Positions 1 through 13,254 are shown, counted from the first letter of the stretch. The stretch is DNA of 64,000 nucleotides from Condylostoma magnum (GCA_920105805.1 CAKKTI010000004.1:1-64000); one strand, 5' to 3'. Made by a program: numbers and translations. The notes: generated by a model from the letters alone, not told the origin.

Positions 1-3000
1 TTAAGTACTAAAATCTTAGCTTAGTTTCTATCTTTAAACAAGTTCCTATCAAAATACTTCAATTTAAGTAGTCCAAATAATAACTCGTTATAAGGTATGC
101 AATTCTCAAAATCATATCTAACTTAAATAGCCTTAGTCACTAGAAACACCTCAAACTAGTTCTGAATCTCACTTATACCTAAATATGGGCAAATATCCCT
201 AATGAAAGATAGTAAATCTCTATAATGGATTTTAGTTCCATCAAATCATGCATATTTTGCCCAGAAGTACTTAAGAAATTGAATATCTTCATTAAATATT
301 TTAGGGCAGTCCAAAGGCTTGTTCTAAAAATCATCATATTAATCTACAATAATCATTATAAAAAAGTTCATCATGATAAAATTAGAAATAATTATGAATG
401 ATGATAAGTAAATAGATGTAATAAGTCTATCATTATGCTTAAATGTTTCTTCCATAATCATATCCCATTCTTCTTTAGTCGATAGTTTTATTAGGAGTAA
501 AAAACAATTATGGAAAGTATCATAATTCATATATTGATTTATGTATAAATCATGAGGAGTTCCAATGAAAAGAAAGACTCCTAGTATAGCATAGATAAAA
601 AATATCAATCCTAATAAGGCTAAAATGCTTAACACAGGAGATAGCGAGCTGAAAAGAGTGCTTATTTGATTCTATACACTTTCAATATTTCTTATAAGCT
701 TAAAAAGTCTCAGTACTCTAGTTGCTGCGATTAGTTTTGTATAATTATTCTATATATCATAAACTTACTACATTATGTTTATCCACAAATCTATCACACA
801 TAAAATCACTATTATTTGATCAATGATATTATCCTTGTTATTCATTACCTTTTTAATACCATTCACTTTAATCCTCAGTAAAAATTCTATTACAAAAATC
901 GTATTAAAAATAAAGTTAAAAATATCCAAAACATAGTAATACAGAGAATCAGCTCCATAGTAAGGCAAAGCGATTTGAATACTGCTGAGAACAACTGAGA
1001 TCAGTATGAAATAATTGAATCCTTTACTCTTATATATCTTTTTAAGGAAGATTTAAAATTTACTTAAAACTTTCCTAGGTCTTTGCATTATTTCAGGTGT
1101 GTCATTAGGAATGATATCTAGCATTTCATATCAGAGATACTACTCTGGAGAAAGTAGCAATTTTTCAATTGCAGTTTATGACTTTTTAATAGTATTAAAC
1201 CTTTCGAAGATCACAGCTACAAAAAGATTTAGGAAAAAGAAAGCTCCAATTAGTATAAATCCTATAAAATATATAGACACTCATACATTGTAGTCTTATT
1301 TAGGCGCCTTGTCAATTTCTGTAGCATCAATGGCTCTATACATGACTCCTGGCCACCCTACTAAAGACCCTACAACAAATAATGCCAAAATTGCCTGAAT
1401 TATATCATCAAAGTTTATATTAGAATTAATCCAATCTCCTCCATACATCTCACATTACTCTTTATCATAATCCTGATATTACTCACAGTGATACAGACTT
1501 CCCTTGAATAATGAAATGGCTATTATACCAAAAATAAGCCAGAATATTAAGAGAACTACTCCTACGTTGGCTATAGCTTTAATGCTGTTAAATAAAGCTA
1601 TGGTTACTGAGCGCATCTTTTTGTTTTTAGATATCATTCTCAATGGTCTTAAGGCCCGCAGAGCCCTTAAGACTAAAAATATACTAGTGTCGTTGTCTAA
1701 AACTGTAAGATCTATTACAATGAATATAATTACTATAAAATCTAAACGATTTCATGAGTTTTTTAAGTAAGTATTCGGCCCTATAAAAAATCCTACAGAA
1801 ATGGTTTTAATAATCATCTCACTTATGAAAATAACTCCTAGAATAATATCAGTTATTACAAAAGCCTTCTTAATCGGAGAATCTTCGTCATAGTTGATAA
1901 TGTATGTATCGATAACTAGTTTAATTGATCCTAGGACAATAAAAACAATCATTATTATTTCAAATAAGCTATTTTGAGAGAATTTAAAGCAAAATTTTCT
2001 AATTGGATTGGTTTGACTGAAAATAAAGTAACTTTTATCACATGTACTAGTTATACTAGAAAGAGTTTAAGTAAACTCAAATGTGCTTTTTGATTATTTG
2101 TAATCACTAACAAATTATTTGGATATCGCTTCAATATCTTATTCTATGTGATTTTGTAATAAATGATGTCTTTTCTATTTTTGTTAAACTCCTAAATTAG
2201 GTTAAATTTGTTGAAAAACGCTTTATCTTATATTATCTTTAGGTTTCTTAGCTGTTAATTAATCTACTGGAATTTCATCATCTGAGAAAATATCTAACAG
2301 AATTGCAATGAAAAGGTTTAGTAATACAATGTTTCCTATGAAAATGCAGCAGATAAAGTAGATAGAAACATATATTCCTTAGGCTTTTACACCAGTATAT
2401 AAGATGTTCTACCAATTGTCTAATGTAACTAGTTAAAATACTGTTAAAAAAGCTTAACTAAAAGTATCAAATCTAGCTCTATCTAAATTTTCTGTATTTT
2501 CCCATGAGTCTTTGAATATTTCCATACCAAGTAAAGCAAAAATTATTATAAAAAGCAGCAAAAGCAATCCAAGGTAAACAAACTTAGAAGCTTAGGAGGC
2601 TATGACATTAATAATTGTTTACATTGATTCAATATTTCTAAAAATACGTGAAATTCTTAAAGCTCTTAAGGATCCAAGGACTCTTTAGCTTTAATTGTTT
2701 TCTGCTGTGCCAACAATTATAATCATTATTTCAACTATACTAGCAATTGTAATTATTAGGTCAATTACATTCATTTTATTAGATAAGTATTACTTTATAG
2801 GAATCGCATATAGTTTTAAGGCTGTTTCAATGATAAAGATTATAGCTATTATTAGGTTTATAGTCTCTAGGACTATTTCCATAGCGTCAGGCATTTAATG
2901 AAATTGAATTGCTAAGGCTATTGTGTTTATAACAACAATAATAGTCAAAATCTGTTAAAATCTTTGAGATTCAAACATTATTCTAAGATATAGTTTTTGA

Positions 3001-5216
3001 TTATCTAATCTGTTTTGTACTATATTAAGCTAATTGGGGTATATTTAATCAATAAGCTGCTAAACTTTTGCAATCTTTTTAGACTTTTTATGTATATCTT
3101 ATGCAGAATTTCTATTATTATCGCTTTATTGCTTGGTTATTTACTTAAATGCTTGCTTTATTATTATTTATCCTCTATGGATAATCTTTTTGAATTCCTT
3201 AATTTTTTCAGAGGAGCTCTTCAAATACACTGTTGACTAATCTAAATTTAACACATCACTTTTAGACTCATTTGGCAAATCAAATTCAGGGTTTATATAT
3301 AAAATTGGTTTGTCTTTCTTTGAATAATTTTAATTGATAATACTAAATACAAATAACTCTTCAATATTTGCAATTTCTCTCATCATAAAGCTTATTACAA
3401 TTAATTGACTGTAAGTATAATTTTTGATTGATATTTTATTAAATATTGTGTCCTTTAGAAATTATCTTATAAGTTTAGTTTTTGTTATTTGATTACTCGA
3501 ATTTTTCATAGATTTTGAATTATTCTGAGAGATTTATTTGCTTTATATTTTATTAATACTGAATTTTCTTACTCTTTTAGAACTAGCTTTACTTTCAAAA
3601 TTAAAATCACTTTATGCAGAAAGTTGTTTCTAATAGGAGGATTAATAATTTTCTATTTAAGGATTTTGATTAGTTTCAATTACTGTAGGTTCATTATATT
3701 GCATAGAAATATCAAGCTATACACCTTATTTTCGATTATCAGTTTACATCCCTATTAAATCAGTATTCAGTACCTTCTCAATGGACATCTACGATTCATT
3801 TTTCAAAATTTACTTAAATGTTTACCTTCTTGACATCAAATTAGCATTCAAGTTATCATTTTATTCTTCCTCCTCCTTCTATGCGATTTTTCTATACTCA
3901 ATCTCTAGCTTACTTTCCGTACTTACCTATTAGTTTTACTCAATTGTTTTCATAACAGTTGTAAAGGAGAATTTTATAACGGCTAATGTTAAATTAAGGA
4001 AAAAGAATATTCCCAGGAAGACCAAGACTACAAAGTAGATTAATATTCAGTGTGAGAAGGTATCCATAAATCTCATCATCGTAAAAGTCCAGCCTCCTAG
4101 AGTAATGCATTGTATGCATGTAAGTAGAGCATAAAAGATGTTATCAAAGGATATCACTTAAAATAAATCTCTAAGGGGATTCTCTACACATTCAAAGCCT
4201 GAGTTACAGCTATTATATCCACAGAATTGCTCACTATAAAAACCTGTTTCAATATCCAAGCACTGGTAATTTAACAAGCCCATAAAAAGATAAAGTCCAG
4301 CTACAGCAAAAAGGAACAAATAGAATAAGAGCAGTACAACATTACTAGCTAATAATCTAACTGAGTAAATCAGGGAGAAGAATAGTATTCTTAGTCCTTA
4401 AATAGATGAAATTGATCTTAAAGGTCTTAGCACTCGTATTACTCTTAGTGATCTCAGATTAATTGATCCCCCGAATAAATAAGAAATTCAAGCAGATATT
4501 AAAACCAGAAAATCTAAAAGATTTGTTTTATCTCTCAGATAAGAATTGTAATTAAGGATAAATCCGTTTCCTATGATTTTGATTCCTGCCTCTATCGTAT
4601 AGGCAATAATAAAAAACTCTTCAAAAGTATTATTGCCGTTGTTGAGTATTATATCTAAAGTATTGAAAAAAATAATTGAAATAATTAAAAAATCAAATTA
4701 AGGAGAATTAGATATAACTCTGCAAAATTCAACAAATCACCTGCTTAAAACTTACATTTTTATCAAAAGTGCAGCTTAGTACAATTAGTATATCGAGTGT
4801 CTTTCTGCTAATTAATCAATGTTACTCGGTTTTCAGGTAAGTTTAAAAAAGTTTCTTAAACTGTGATTGTTTTATCCTTAGACTAGCATTCTTGCTATGA
4901 TATGATGGGAGTTAAATTATTCATTTTCTTATTCTCTGTTGCATGGTAACTCTGGTATTCCAATTGTTTTGCTGTCTCTGATTTTAGTGCTAGATATTAT
5001 AATGCTTTCTGATAAAATTGAATCTAAAAAAGATTGATCATTATTTTCTTTACCTTGCAGGTTTTTTGAGGATTTGTTTTACTACTGATCAATACTTTTA
5101 TGTAAGAAATAGTAAATATCATTTGTTCTTATACGGTTGTCTCTTGATACTATGTTTTAAGCAAAGTTTATTATTGGAGGGGCTAGAAATTTAAGATTGA
5201 TAGTATCGTCTCTCAT
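1..5216 (-). CDS. Four-domain voltage-gated cation channel alpha subunit (3' partial)
   Basis: Pore-forming alpha subunit of the Cav/Nav/NALCN family, expected in the plasma or ciliary membrane. About 1738 codons are present in one continuous frame from the ATG at 5216, and the C-terminus runs off the left edge. Four repeats of six membrane segments follow each other (DI about 4740-3960, DII about 2960-2290, DIII about 1960-1150, DIV about 950-340). Arg-rich S4 helices are clear, such as LRALRISRIFR in DII and LRALRPLRM in DIII. Pore loops are recognisable: TLGGW near residue 374, TLDNW near 933, SLVGW near 1286 and TKEEW near 1582. The selectivity-filter positions therefore read G/D/V/E instead of the EEEE of calcium channels. 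The I-II linker is long and N/Q/K-rich. TGA codes Trp in DI S6. Ciliate Cav homologues drive ciliary reversal, but the filter here makes ion choice uncertain. Confidence 0.9.
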
Positions 5217-5343
5217 TTTTTAGATTTTATAATGAAGACCTATATTCTTAACGATTAGGGAAAGGTAATAAGAAACTATTAATGATAAATATTAGTAATC
5301 TTACTATTTGTGCTAATAGATAATATTATCAAAGACAGATAAA

Positions 5344-6009
5344 ATGTGTTTCAGTTAATAGCAACTTCTAATTACGGGTGTTTATAAGTTTTAGATTGGA
5401 ATTAATTCTACTATACAAGATATAAAGAGTGGTCTTATTTTAAAGTTGATTATATAATAGATTAGCAATAATATTAGGTTCTATATAGAAGTAGTGTAAT
5501 TTTTCAGTATCAACCTGCTGCTAATGTGTGTCTTAGGCTTAAGTAAACAACTTCTGATAGAATATTAGACTCAAGTTTTTACAAATGATAATATATCTAG
5601 TTCTTTTATAATAAAAAATAATTAGGTACAGTAATTTTGATATAATCTAAAACAGAGAAATAATAGCAGTTCATGGCCAAGTTCTGAATATAGGGATGAA
5701 TTTAAATATACTAAACAATACAGATTATGATTAAAGGCATATTGAATAAAAACCAAGTGTTTTAAATCACTCATTTTAATTGATTCCCAAGAAAATCTAG
5801 AGTAAAAATCTCTAAATAGTTTGCTTTACTTATTCCCGGAAAATTAGACTCCACATATCAATTATCTAAACAATTGTGTAGACGGACAAGTTTATTTTTG
5901 CATGAATACATTGTATTTTAACTTATGTACAGAATAAAAACAAGAAATTATTATTTCTGATATTAAATCTCTAAATATACAACATTCCAAATACCAAAAA
6001 TGTAACTAA
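5344..6009 (+). CDS. Uncharacterised protein (tail-to-tail with the RRM gene)
   Basis: I do not recognise this protein. Of the open frames in this interval, this one has the most protein-like composition (many D, E, S, N) and ends in TAA at 6007-6009, just where the convergent RRM gene also stops. It would be 221 aa from the ATG at 5344, with a hydrophobic stretch around residues 50-75 (contains NLLLMCVLGL) and a polar C-terminal half. The same frame stays coding-like upstream of 5344, so the true start could be near the ATG at 5232 if a short intron lies between. Competing frames on both strands are also open, as always in this code, so both existence and start are tentative. Confidence 0.4.
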
Positions 6010-6635
6010 CTTGATTTCGCCTTTATATGAGTTTTGGTTTTAACATGATTCTCCATTGTCCTTTTCTTGATAGTTTTTTTGCAAGCCTGACAAAATACCT
6101 CATCATTTGATTAAATCGTAAACTTGCTTCCTTCACTAGCAGCAATTTCATCACTTTCCTCCTTAGTCTCTTCTTCAATTACTTATTCCACAGGAGATTC
6201 CTTTTACGGCTTTCTTTCTTCTTATTTCTATTCTGGTTTTTCACTGCTTTATGCTGTATTTTGAGCAATATTTTATACCTCTACAACTTAAGGTTATCCT
6301 GACCCTGGTAAATTAATTACTTATTAAGGCGGGGTTTTGTTTTCTTTGTTGAGTAAAATTATTTAATTATTTTCAGGGGACCTAGAGCGAGAACGTTCTC
6401 TTGGGTTGGATGAGGGCATTAGTTCCAATGCTAAATTTCTTTCTCTAAGCCTTTATCCGTTGTATCGGGAAATCATATTTTTTGCTTCTTCATCTGTAGA
6501 GAAATTCATGATTGCATATGTTTTCTGTATATAATTTACGTTTGTTTAGAGGTTTTAGAACTAGATTGATTAGAACAGTTGCTTAAGCTCGTCAGATGTA
6601 GTGTTTGGAGGAATATTGCCTATAAAGACACTCAT
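6006..6635 (-). CDS. RNA-binding protein: RRM, RS-like linker and C2H2 zinc finger
   Basis: 209 aa, starting MSVFIGNIPPNT. Residues 1-75 form one RRM with a recognisable RNP2 (VFIGNI) and an RNP1-like strand (TYAIMNF). A short RS-type stretch follows (RERSRSRSP, about residue 83), then an acidic, Gln/Glu-rich linker. The C-terminus carries a U1-type zinc finger (FCQACKK, then HVKTKTH). An RRM with RS dipeptides and a U1-like finger suggests a role in pre-mRNA splicing in the nucleus, which is inference from domain content. Stop is TAG at 6006-6008, overlapping the stop of the convergent upstream gene. It is transcribed in the same direction as the coiled-coil gene that ends at 6849. Confidence 0.8.
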
Positions 6636-6848
6636 TTTATTTTAAAGTTATATGGTAGGGATAAGAAAGGTGGCATTAGGATTGTTTAGTGTTGGTACTT
6701 AGGCTAAATATACTTAACACTATTAATTGTCAAAAATAGAGTATTGCTTAGACTTCATTAGTTTTTAGTATGTTTCCTAATGAGTAAAATAGATCTTTAA
6801 AACACATAAAAATAACAATTTATACCAAAATACCCCAAAAATTTGCTA

Positions 6849-7646
6849 TTATAAATCAACTCTTAGAGAATTCATACTTGATATACGTTTAGTTGACTTT
6901 ATAATTCTCTCAATTTTATCAATAGAACAACTAGTGAAAATTTTCCCTTACTGAAAATTCGTTCTTTGCCTTTAAGCACTTCTTAACTTCGATCTTTATT
7001 TTTAACTTCTTCTTAACAACCCTTCAATTTCAATTCCCATCTTCTTTTTCATAGCTTACAACTTTTTATCCAGCCTATGAATATAAGCTTGTTTTTCCTT
7101 TTTCTATCGTTCAATAAAAATATTTAAGACCTTTTCCCCTCTTTTCTTCATTAATTTATCATGTATTTCCTGTTCAATCTATCTTTAATTTGTAATATCC
7201 TATGCTAACTGATGAGCTATCTTGAACTGCTCATGCTTCATAGCAAATTATTTATTTCTTATCATTTCTAACAGCTTGGATGATGGTTTAGGACTTTTAG
7301 GCAATTGTGAGTAAATTTAACTCTGTTTTTTCTCAAGTTATACCGTTTAGGTTTATTGAAACTCTTACAACATCTTATCTATTTCAGTTTAAGCCTTGTT
7401 TAATTCTCTTTATCATGCTTTAGTATTAGCTTATATTACTTAAAACTGCTCCTTTTATATCTGTTCGGTTTATTACTAGTACAACTTTACATCTCGCTTT
7501 CTTATTACTTCACTTTTCTATCTCTCCAATGCTTTTATACTACAATTAGCCTTCTCTGCCTCTAAAAATTATTCATCTATTGAGAGCTATCTTTTCCTAT
7601 TTAAAAGCTGTGATAACTTTTCTTCTAATTCTTACAATTCGTCCAT
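6849..7646 (-). CDS. Coiled-coil protein (265 aa)
   Basis: 265 aa from ATG 7646, starting MDELQELEEKLSQLL. Almost the whole chain is charged amphipathic helix (E/K/Q-rich heptads), apart from a short hinge with SPKPSS near residue 118. The basic C-terminal 60 residues contain several RR/KR pairs. Much of its Gln comes from TAA and TAG. It ends with TAA followed directly by TAG. No enzymatic motif is visible. Such proteins are common in ciliate basal bodies and axonemes, but nothing here fixes the location. Divergently placed 92 nt from the carboxypeptidase gene. Confidence 0.75.
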
Positions 7647-7738
7647 TTTACAGCTTATTATTTGATATCAAGATGATTTATGAATGATATTTAAATCTGT
7701 GTATTACAGTGCCTATTTAATTAACTATTATTTATAAA

Positions 7739-10120
7739 ATGGAATTCGACAGTGACGATGAGGAAACATAATTCTAAAACTTATCAGTACAGCATAAAAA
7801 CTCTTAAAAGTTCTCAGTTTACTAAAATAACTTGCCCCCTCCTGAGCCTTTATTCCCTAGAAATCTGTATTAAATAGAACCTCCAAAATCCCATCTAGTT
7901 CTCCAGTAAATCCTAATAAGAACCGCTCCTAAGATTAGAGGAAAGGAGGAAATTTAATAATAGGGGTAAGAAACAATTACTGATATTTGCCAAAACTCTG
8001 ATATAGACTTAAAGGGTTATATGACTTAAAAGTAACTTATAATCAGTTCAAAAAATTTAATTTTTAAGCGATTTTAATAGCCAGATTTTGATAATACTGT
8101 AAATTTAAAAAAATCAACGGCAAAAGATTTAGAAAACAGCTTAATTAAGCCAAGTTGCAATAAAAAATAATTAGTTATATCAGATATGTAAAAAGGAAAT
8201 CTTTAATTTGAATCTAGATTTGAAAGCGGGAATTTAAGTGTAGCTTATAAGAAATCTGAGTAAGAATATGATCTTTTCCTCTAGAATGATATCAACTCCA
8301 GAGGACATACACAGTGATTCTATTTCCAGATATAAAACATGTATCAAGGGTAATAAGTGAAATTCAACATTCTCAATTTTGCAAAATCTGATTCATTATA
8401 CAACAGAGGCATGAAAATCTTAATTTACTCCTAGTAAAACTCCTAATAAAATAACATTGGATGATTTAGAGACGGTGATAATATATAATACTACAGCAAT
8501 CAAATACTAAAACACAATAGTACTAAAACCTATTACACTCTTTCCTTTGAATACTAGTTTGAATTTGTAGATGACATAGTCTACTTTGCATATTCACATC
8601 CATATACATATTCAGACTTATAAGCATATCTACGAGAAATAGAGCTAAATTAACATAACAAAAGGTTCTTTTAAAGGAAAACACTTTGTACTACTTTAGG
8701 AGGTAATAAATGTGACTATATAGTAATAACAGGAGCTTCTTAAACGGGGTAATCAGGTAAAAAGAAAAAGGGAGCTGTCATAACAGCCCGAGTACATCCA
8801 GGAGAAAGTGTAGGGTCTTGAATGATGAAAGGAGTAATCGACTTTCTAGTATCAGACGATCCTGATGCATAGGCTCTAAGAGAAAATTACATCTTTAAAA
8901 TAGTCCCAATGCTAAATCCTGATGGTGTTATAAATGGTAATTACCGATGCAGTTTAGCTGGTGTTGATTTAAATAGAAGGTGGAAATTTCCCTCAAAGGA
9001 ATGACATCCTACTATTTACCATACTAAAAATCTAATAAAACAGTTTTCTTAGGAAAGATAAGTAGAAATTGTATGCGATCTGCATGGACATTCTAGGAGA
9101 AAGAATATTTTTATGTACGGATGCAATGTACCTGGAAGTCCTGAAATTACGAGAGTTTTTCCATATTTATTAAGCAAAATTTCACCTTTCTTTTATTATC
9201 CGTTCTGTAGCTTCAGAATGCAAAAAAGTAAGGAATCTACAATGCGTATTAGTATATTCAAGGAAGCTAGAATTAATTGCGTGTATACTCTTGAGTCGTC
9301 CTTCTGTGGCCCTAGTTTTGGAGAGTATGAAAACATGCATTTTACTTAAGATCTGTTGTAAATGATGGGCCATAATATATGCTAAGCTTTAACTATATAC
9401 TCTGGCTTGAAAAAGGATGCTAATATACCAAAAGAGTCAATTTTATAAGAGTTTATAGATAATCCGTCGCTTTTACAGGAAAATGACGACGATGGGTCAA
9501 GTGGAAGTGATTCAGATCCTTCTGAAGATAATTTTGAATAAGAAGAACTATAGAAATTTGTTCCAGTATATAAACCAAAGCGGAGTAGAAATAAAGTAGT
9601 AAAAAAGCAAGAAGAATCTAAGAGAAACTTATCAACTCCAAGCTAATTGCAGTAATAGCCCAATAAGCTTACAAAATGTAAAAAATGTGGGTAATTTGAC
9701 CTACCAGATCATAGATGCTTAAGAACAAGATCATCTGTTTATTCTAAAAACCGTAATACTATTATTCACAACAGTATTAGTCCTTCGTATATAAGTGCAA
9801 CAGGTAAAAAGGTGAGAGATTAAGCTACATAAACCACCCCTAAGAAAAGTAATACTCCAGTGCAATAAATAATTCAATAGTAGAAGAAATTGATAGAAAA
9901 TAGAAAGCAGCCAGTACAAGAAAGATTTATAGCAGCTAATGGCCCAAAATTGCAAGTAACTGAACGATGCAGCTCTATACGAAACCACAGCAGATATTCC
10001 AGATACCATGACAAAAAGTACAGGTAAATTTCAGAGAATGGGAAAGTGTAAAAAATGTACACCTGCTTTCCTTTAATTGGAGGACTAACTTCAAAAAATG
10101 GATGGAGAAGAAAATTGTAA
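7739..10120 (+). CDS. Cytosolic carboxypeptidase (M14B, AGBL/CCP family)
   Basis: 793 aa. This family removes glutamates from tubulin tails or side chains and so tunes ciliary microtubules. After about 180 acidic and polar residues comes the CCP N-terminal domain, then the M14 zinc peptidase domain. Zinc ligands are visible as HPGE (H353, E356) and the DLHGH motif (His about 449), with the family signature NPDGV and GVDLNRRW between them. After the catalytic domain is an acidic serine-rich stretch (about 580), then a small CxxC...HRC cluster ([15 protein letters not shown]) that could bind zinc, and a basic tail. Substrate type (CCP1/4 versus CCP5/6) cannot be set by eye. Possible stops are TAA 10118 and TGA TGA at 10127-10132. 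Confidence 0.88.
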
Positions 10121-10158
10121 AATAATTGATGAATAGAAAATTCCATTAGTAAATTAAA

Positions 10159-11391
10159 ATGGGCCTTATTTTATTCCTTTTAGCACTTGTTTAATCTAAA
10201 ATAGTCACTAATTCCTTGTGGCTATCACCAAAAGACAATTGAAAGTATATATCAAAGTTTGGAGTTGGAGTTGGTTCCGGATACTGAGAACTAAAAGTTC
10301 GTATTTTGAATGGGAATTCATAATCCTCAGAAACAATCAAAGTATAAGCGTCCGTGTATCTTGATGCTAATTGGGATGAGGTTCTTATACAGGAAGATTG
10401 TAAAGCTAAACTAGATTTGGCAAAAGTCACCAGAAGCTTTAAAATTCCTCTTAATGGAGAATGATCTGATAGTGTGAATGGGAGTCTTAAGCAATAGGTT
10501 AGGACACATTTATGATATTTTGCTATAAATGATTGCAAGGGAAATATTGATGGGAATAAGTATAAGTTTTAATACCAACTCACAGTATTAAATAATGACT
10601 CATCTCATTTAAGTGAGGAAGAGTAAGGAATTTAATACTTGTATCCAATAGCATTGGTTATTTTTACTATAGCGTGTTATAAGGAGTTGAGTTAAATGTT
10701 TTATCACTTTAAGCAATTCGGATAGGCGGAGACTACTAATATTGTAATATCAGTTTACATTTTACTGTAATTTTTGGCACTTTCTTTTAATATCATAGAT
10801 ACTTTCCTATATGCTTAAACAGGGTCGAAAATAGCAGTTATTGATTATTTAGGACAAGCATTAGAGACAGTAGGCCATCTTTCAATAACTGTGCTTCTTC
10901 TACTAATAAGCTTAGGTTGAACTATAGAATATAGAGAGTTTCCTGACCCTTCAATCTTTGGACTAGTATCAGGGGTTGTTGTATTTATGAATCTAATAAT
11001 AGTCGGAATTGGAAGGCTAAGTGATGATTAATATTATAAATTCAGTGATTATGATTGCATTCCTTCATACTTATTAATGATGCTCCGGATGATTCTATGA
11101 TTCGCCTTTTTATATGGATGCTAGTAAATTCTACAAAAGGCAAAAGGTACTAAGTATAATTTTATGGTAAATTTTATCGTTTTAGGAAGCTTTTGGTACT
11201 TATCACTGCCGTGCTTAATCGTTACTTCTTGGATCTTTGCTCCTTATTTAAGGAACAGATTAATTATAACAGGCTTGCTTATTATACAGACAGGAGCCTT
11301 GCTGATGATCTAACATCTTTTTGGAACTAAAAGCACATTTTATAAAGTTTCCACCCTCTCTAGTGGAATTTTGCCTGGAAAAGTTAGTTAA
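10159..11391 (+). CDS. GPR180/TMEM145-like seven-helix membrane protein
   Basis: 410 aa. A signal peptide (MGLILFLLALVQS) precedes a beta-rich luminal domain of about 150 residues with paired Cys, and then seven hydrophobic helices with short loops. The arrangement and length match the GPR180/TMEM145 family (GpcrRhopsn4 type domain), found in the secretory pathway or at the cell surface in animals and widespread in protists. Several Trp residues are TGA. The stop is TAA 11389-11391, and the next gene starts 7 nt later, so this gene sits in a compact run of plus-strand genes from the carboxypeptidase to the TPR protein. Confidence 0.78.
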
Positions 11392-11398
11392 TTATAAA

Positions 11399-13159
11399 AT
11401 GGAACCTGCCTTTTTAGATATGGTTTACATGCATATAAAAAGAAGCAGAAAATTAGAAAAACGTGGTAAAATAGAAGACGCTTACAACTAATTAGAATTA
11501 ATAGAGAATACTTTAAATGATCCTAAATAAAGATTCATAGAAATAATCTGTAAAAGATTTGCTATGCTATCAAATATCATGCTGATTAAAAAGCCAATAC
11601 GAACTGTAGAATATTTAAGAAAATCTGAAAAGGTATTGCAGATATGAAAAATAAGACTATAGCAGAAAAAGCAATAAAATGAACAATTTTTGAAATTAAG
11701 TCTGTTAACATATAATAACTGGGCTACATATCATTAAAAAATAAGCAATAATAGAATAGCTTTAATATACTTATAATAAGCGTAAAAACTAATTGAGTCT
11801 TATCAGTATAAATAGGCTAGTACATATCACTAAATAGCAAAAACCTTTCTAAATTTCTCAGCTATTTATAATAACATACAAAAATACTAAGAAGCAATCA
11901 AGTATGCTGAAGATTCAATTTGCTTTATATAGAAAGCAATTAAACTGTAAAATAAACAACAAATGCAGCCCTTAGCTGAAACCTATTTAGCATCCTTACA
12001 AAACATAGCAGTAGCTGAAGAAGCTCTAGGAAATTACAACCAAGCGCTAAATGTTTAATAAAACTCAATTCAGATAGGACTTACTTATTTTTCTAGTGAT
12101 CATCCTCTAGTAAGTAGTTCTTAATCAGCTATAATTGAACTTAAATAAAAGATCTAAGATTAAATAAGATAATCCTAATATACAAGTTAAAATAATGCAA
12201 TTTAGTTGAAGAATAATTCATATAATACGAGCTAAGAAATTACATATGATAAAAACTAGCCTATAATTAGAAGAATTAGCTAAACTATAGGAAAATTTGC
12301 ATTTTAAAGGAAAAAGAGTAAAAGAAAAATTATATCTGCTGTTAAGCATTAAGAAGCACCTGTTAAGTGAAAAATGAACAGCTAAATAAGTGCAGATGCT
12401 TTCTTTTAGCAAAAAATCATAAAAACATTAAATGTGGATACTGATATAAAGCATTTAAGGCCTTTATCAGCGTAAGTTTTATACAGGAACTAAATTTTGC
12501 AATACTAAAAGTAACAAATTGAAAACAGAAATACAATATCAAGACTTAAATTCAAAAGCCTTACTAAATATGCTAAGCCTGAAAAAAGAGGAAACAGCTT
12601 CTTTGATAATAGATTAAAAGAACTAAGTTAAGAAAATAAGATAATTAAGTAAAGTAATAATAAAATAGTACAACGAAGGAATAAAACAAAAGCATTCTAA
12701 AATTTAGTACGTTCAATCAAATTTCATAATGGGAAGTTTATACAAATCCCGTAATAAAGGCTTTTTTTCAGGCCACCTTTAGCATTCTAGCCAAAAGGAG
12801 TAAAATTTTAACGTATTGAAAAGCTAAATAGTAAGAGTTCCTTTAATAACACTAATGTATCAAAGGCAAATAAGAGTATAGAGAAAGTATTAGATAATAT
12901 AGATACAGATCTAAAGTAAATTGAATAGACCTCTGAAAGTATAAATGTAAGTGTATAGGATTTCACAACTAAAAATCATAGACGTAGCCAACTAGCCTCA
13001 TCCGTAACAAAAAATACATCAAGTCCTCAGATTAGGATGTCGTTTGTTGCAAAAGCACTATAAAATACAATTAAAGGTTCTATAGGACTTCCAAAAGGTT
13101 AATTAATAAATCATTCGTAAAAACTCACATCTAGTTCCCATTATTTGCAAAGTGGATGA
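11399..13159 (+). CDS. TPR-repeat protein with basic disordered tail
   Basis: 586 aa, starting MEPAFLDMVYMHIKR. Residues 1-230 are helical pairs of TPR type, most clearly around 150-225 (IYNNIQKYQEAIKYAE and AEEALGNYNQALNVQQ). The remaining 350 residues are basic, Gln/Ser/Asn-rich and probably disordered. The likely end is TGA at 13157-13159, 23 nt before the opposing tRNA gene; an earlier TAA near 13100 is also possible. TPR proteins of this shape act as scaffolds, and no partner can be named. Confidence 0.7.
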
Positions 13160-13182
13160 TATACAACTATCTTTTAAAAAGC

Positions 13183-13254
13183 GCCCCCACCTGGGCTCGA
13201 ACCAGGGACCTACAGGTTAACAGCCTGGCGCTCTGCCAACTGAGCTATGAAGGC
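13183..13254 (-). tRNA. tRNA-Asn (GUU)
   Basis: A 72-nt cloverleaf on the minus strand. The acceptor arm pairs GCCTTCA with TGGGGGC, allowing two G-T pairs. The D arm has GCTC...GAGC. The anticodon loop is CTGTTAA (anticodon GTT) on a CCAGG/CCTGT stem with one mismatch, and the T arm CCTGG/CCAGG encloses TTCGAGC. The B box GGTTCGAGC is intact. A run of five T's follows two bases after the acceptor stem and fits an RNA polymerase III terminator. There is no intron and CCA is not encoded. Confidence 0.93.

Noticed and set aside
5232-5921. A 229-codon plus-strand frame starting ATG at 5232
   Set aside because: The alternative frame from 5344 has more D/E/S, fewer random I/Y/Q runs, and stops exactly against the convergent RRM gene.
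9113-9373. Overlapping short frames on both strands inside the carboxypeptidase gene
   Set aside because: The plus frame is a fragment of the carboxypeptidase under the standard code and the minus frame is its antisense shadow.
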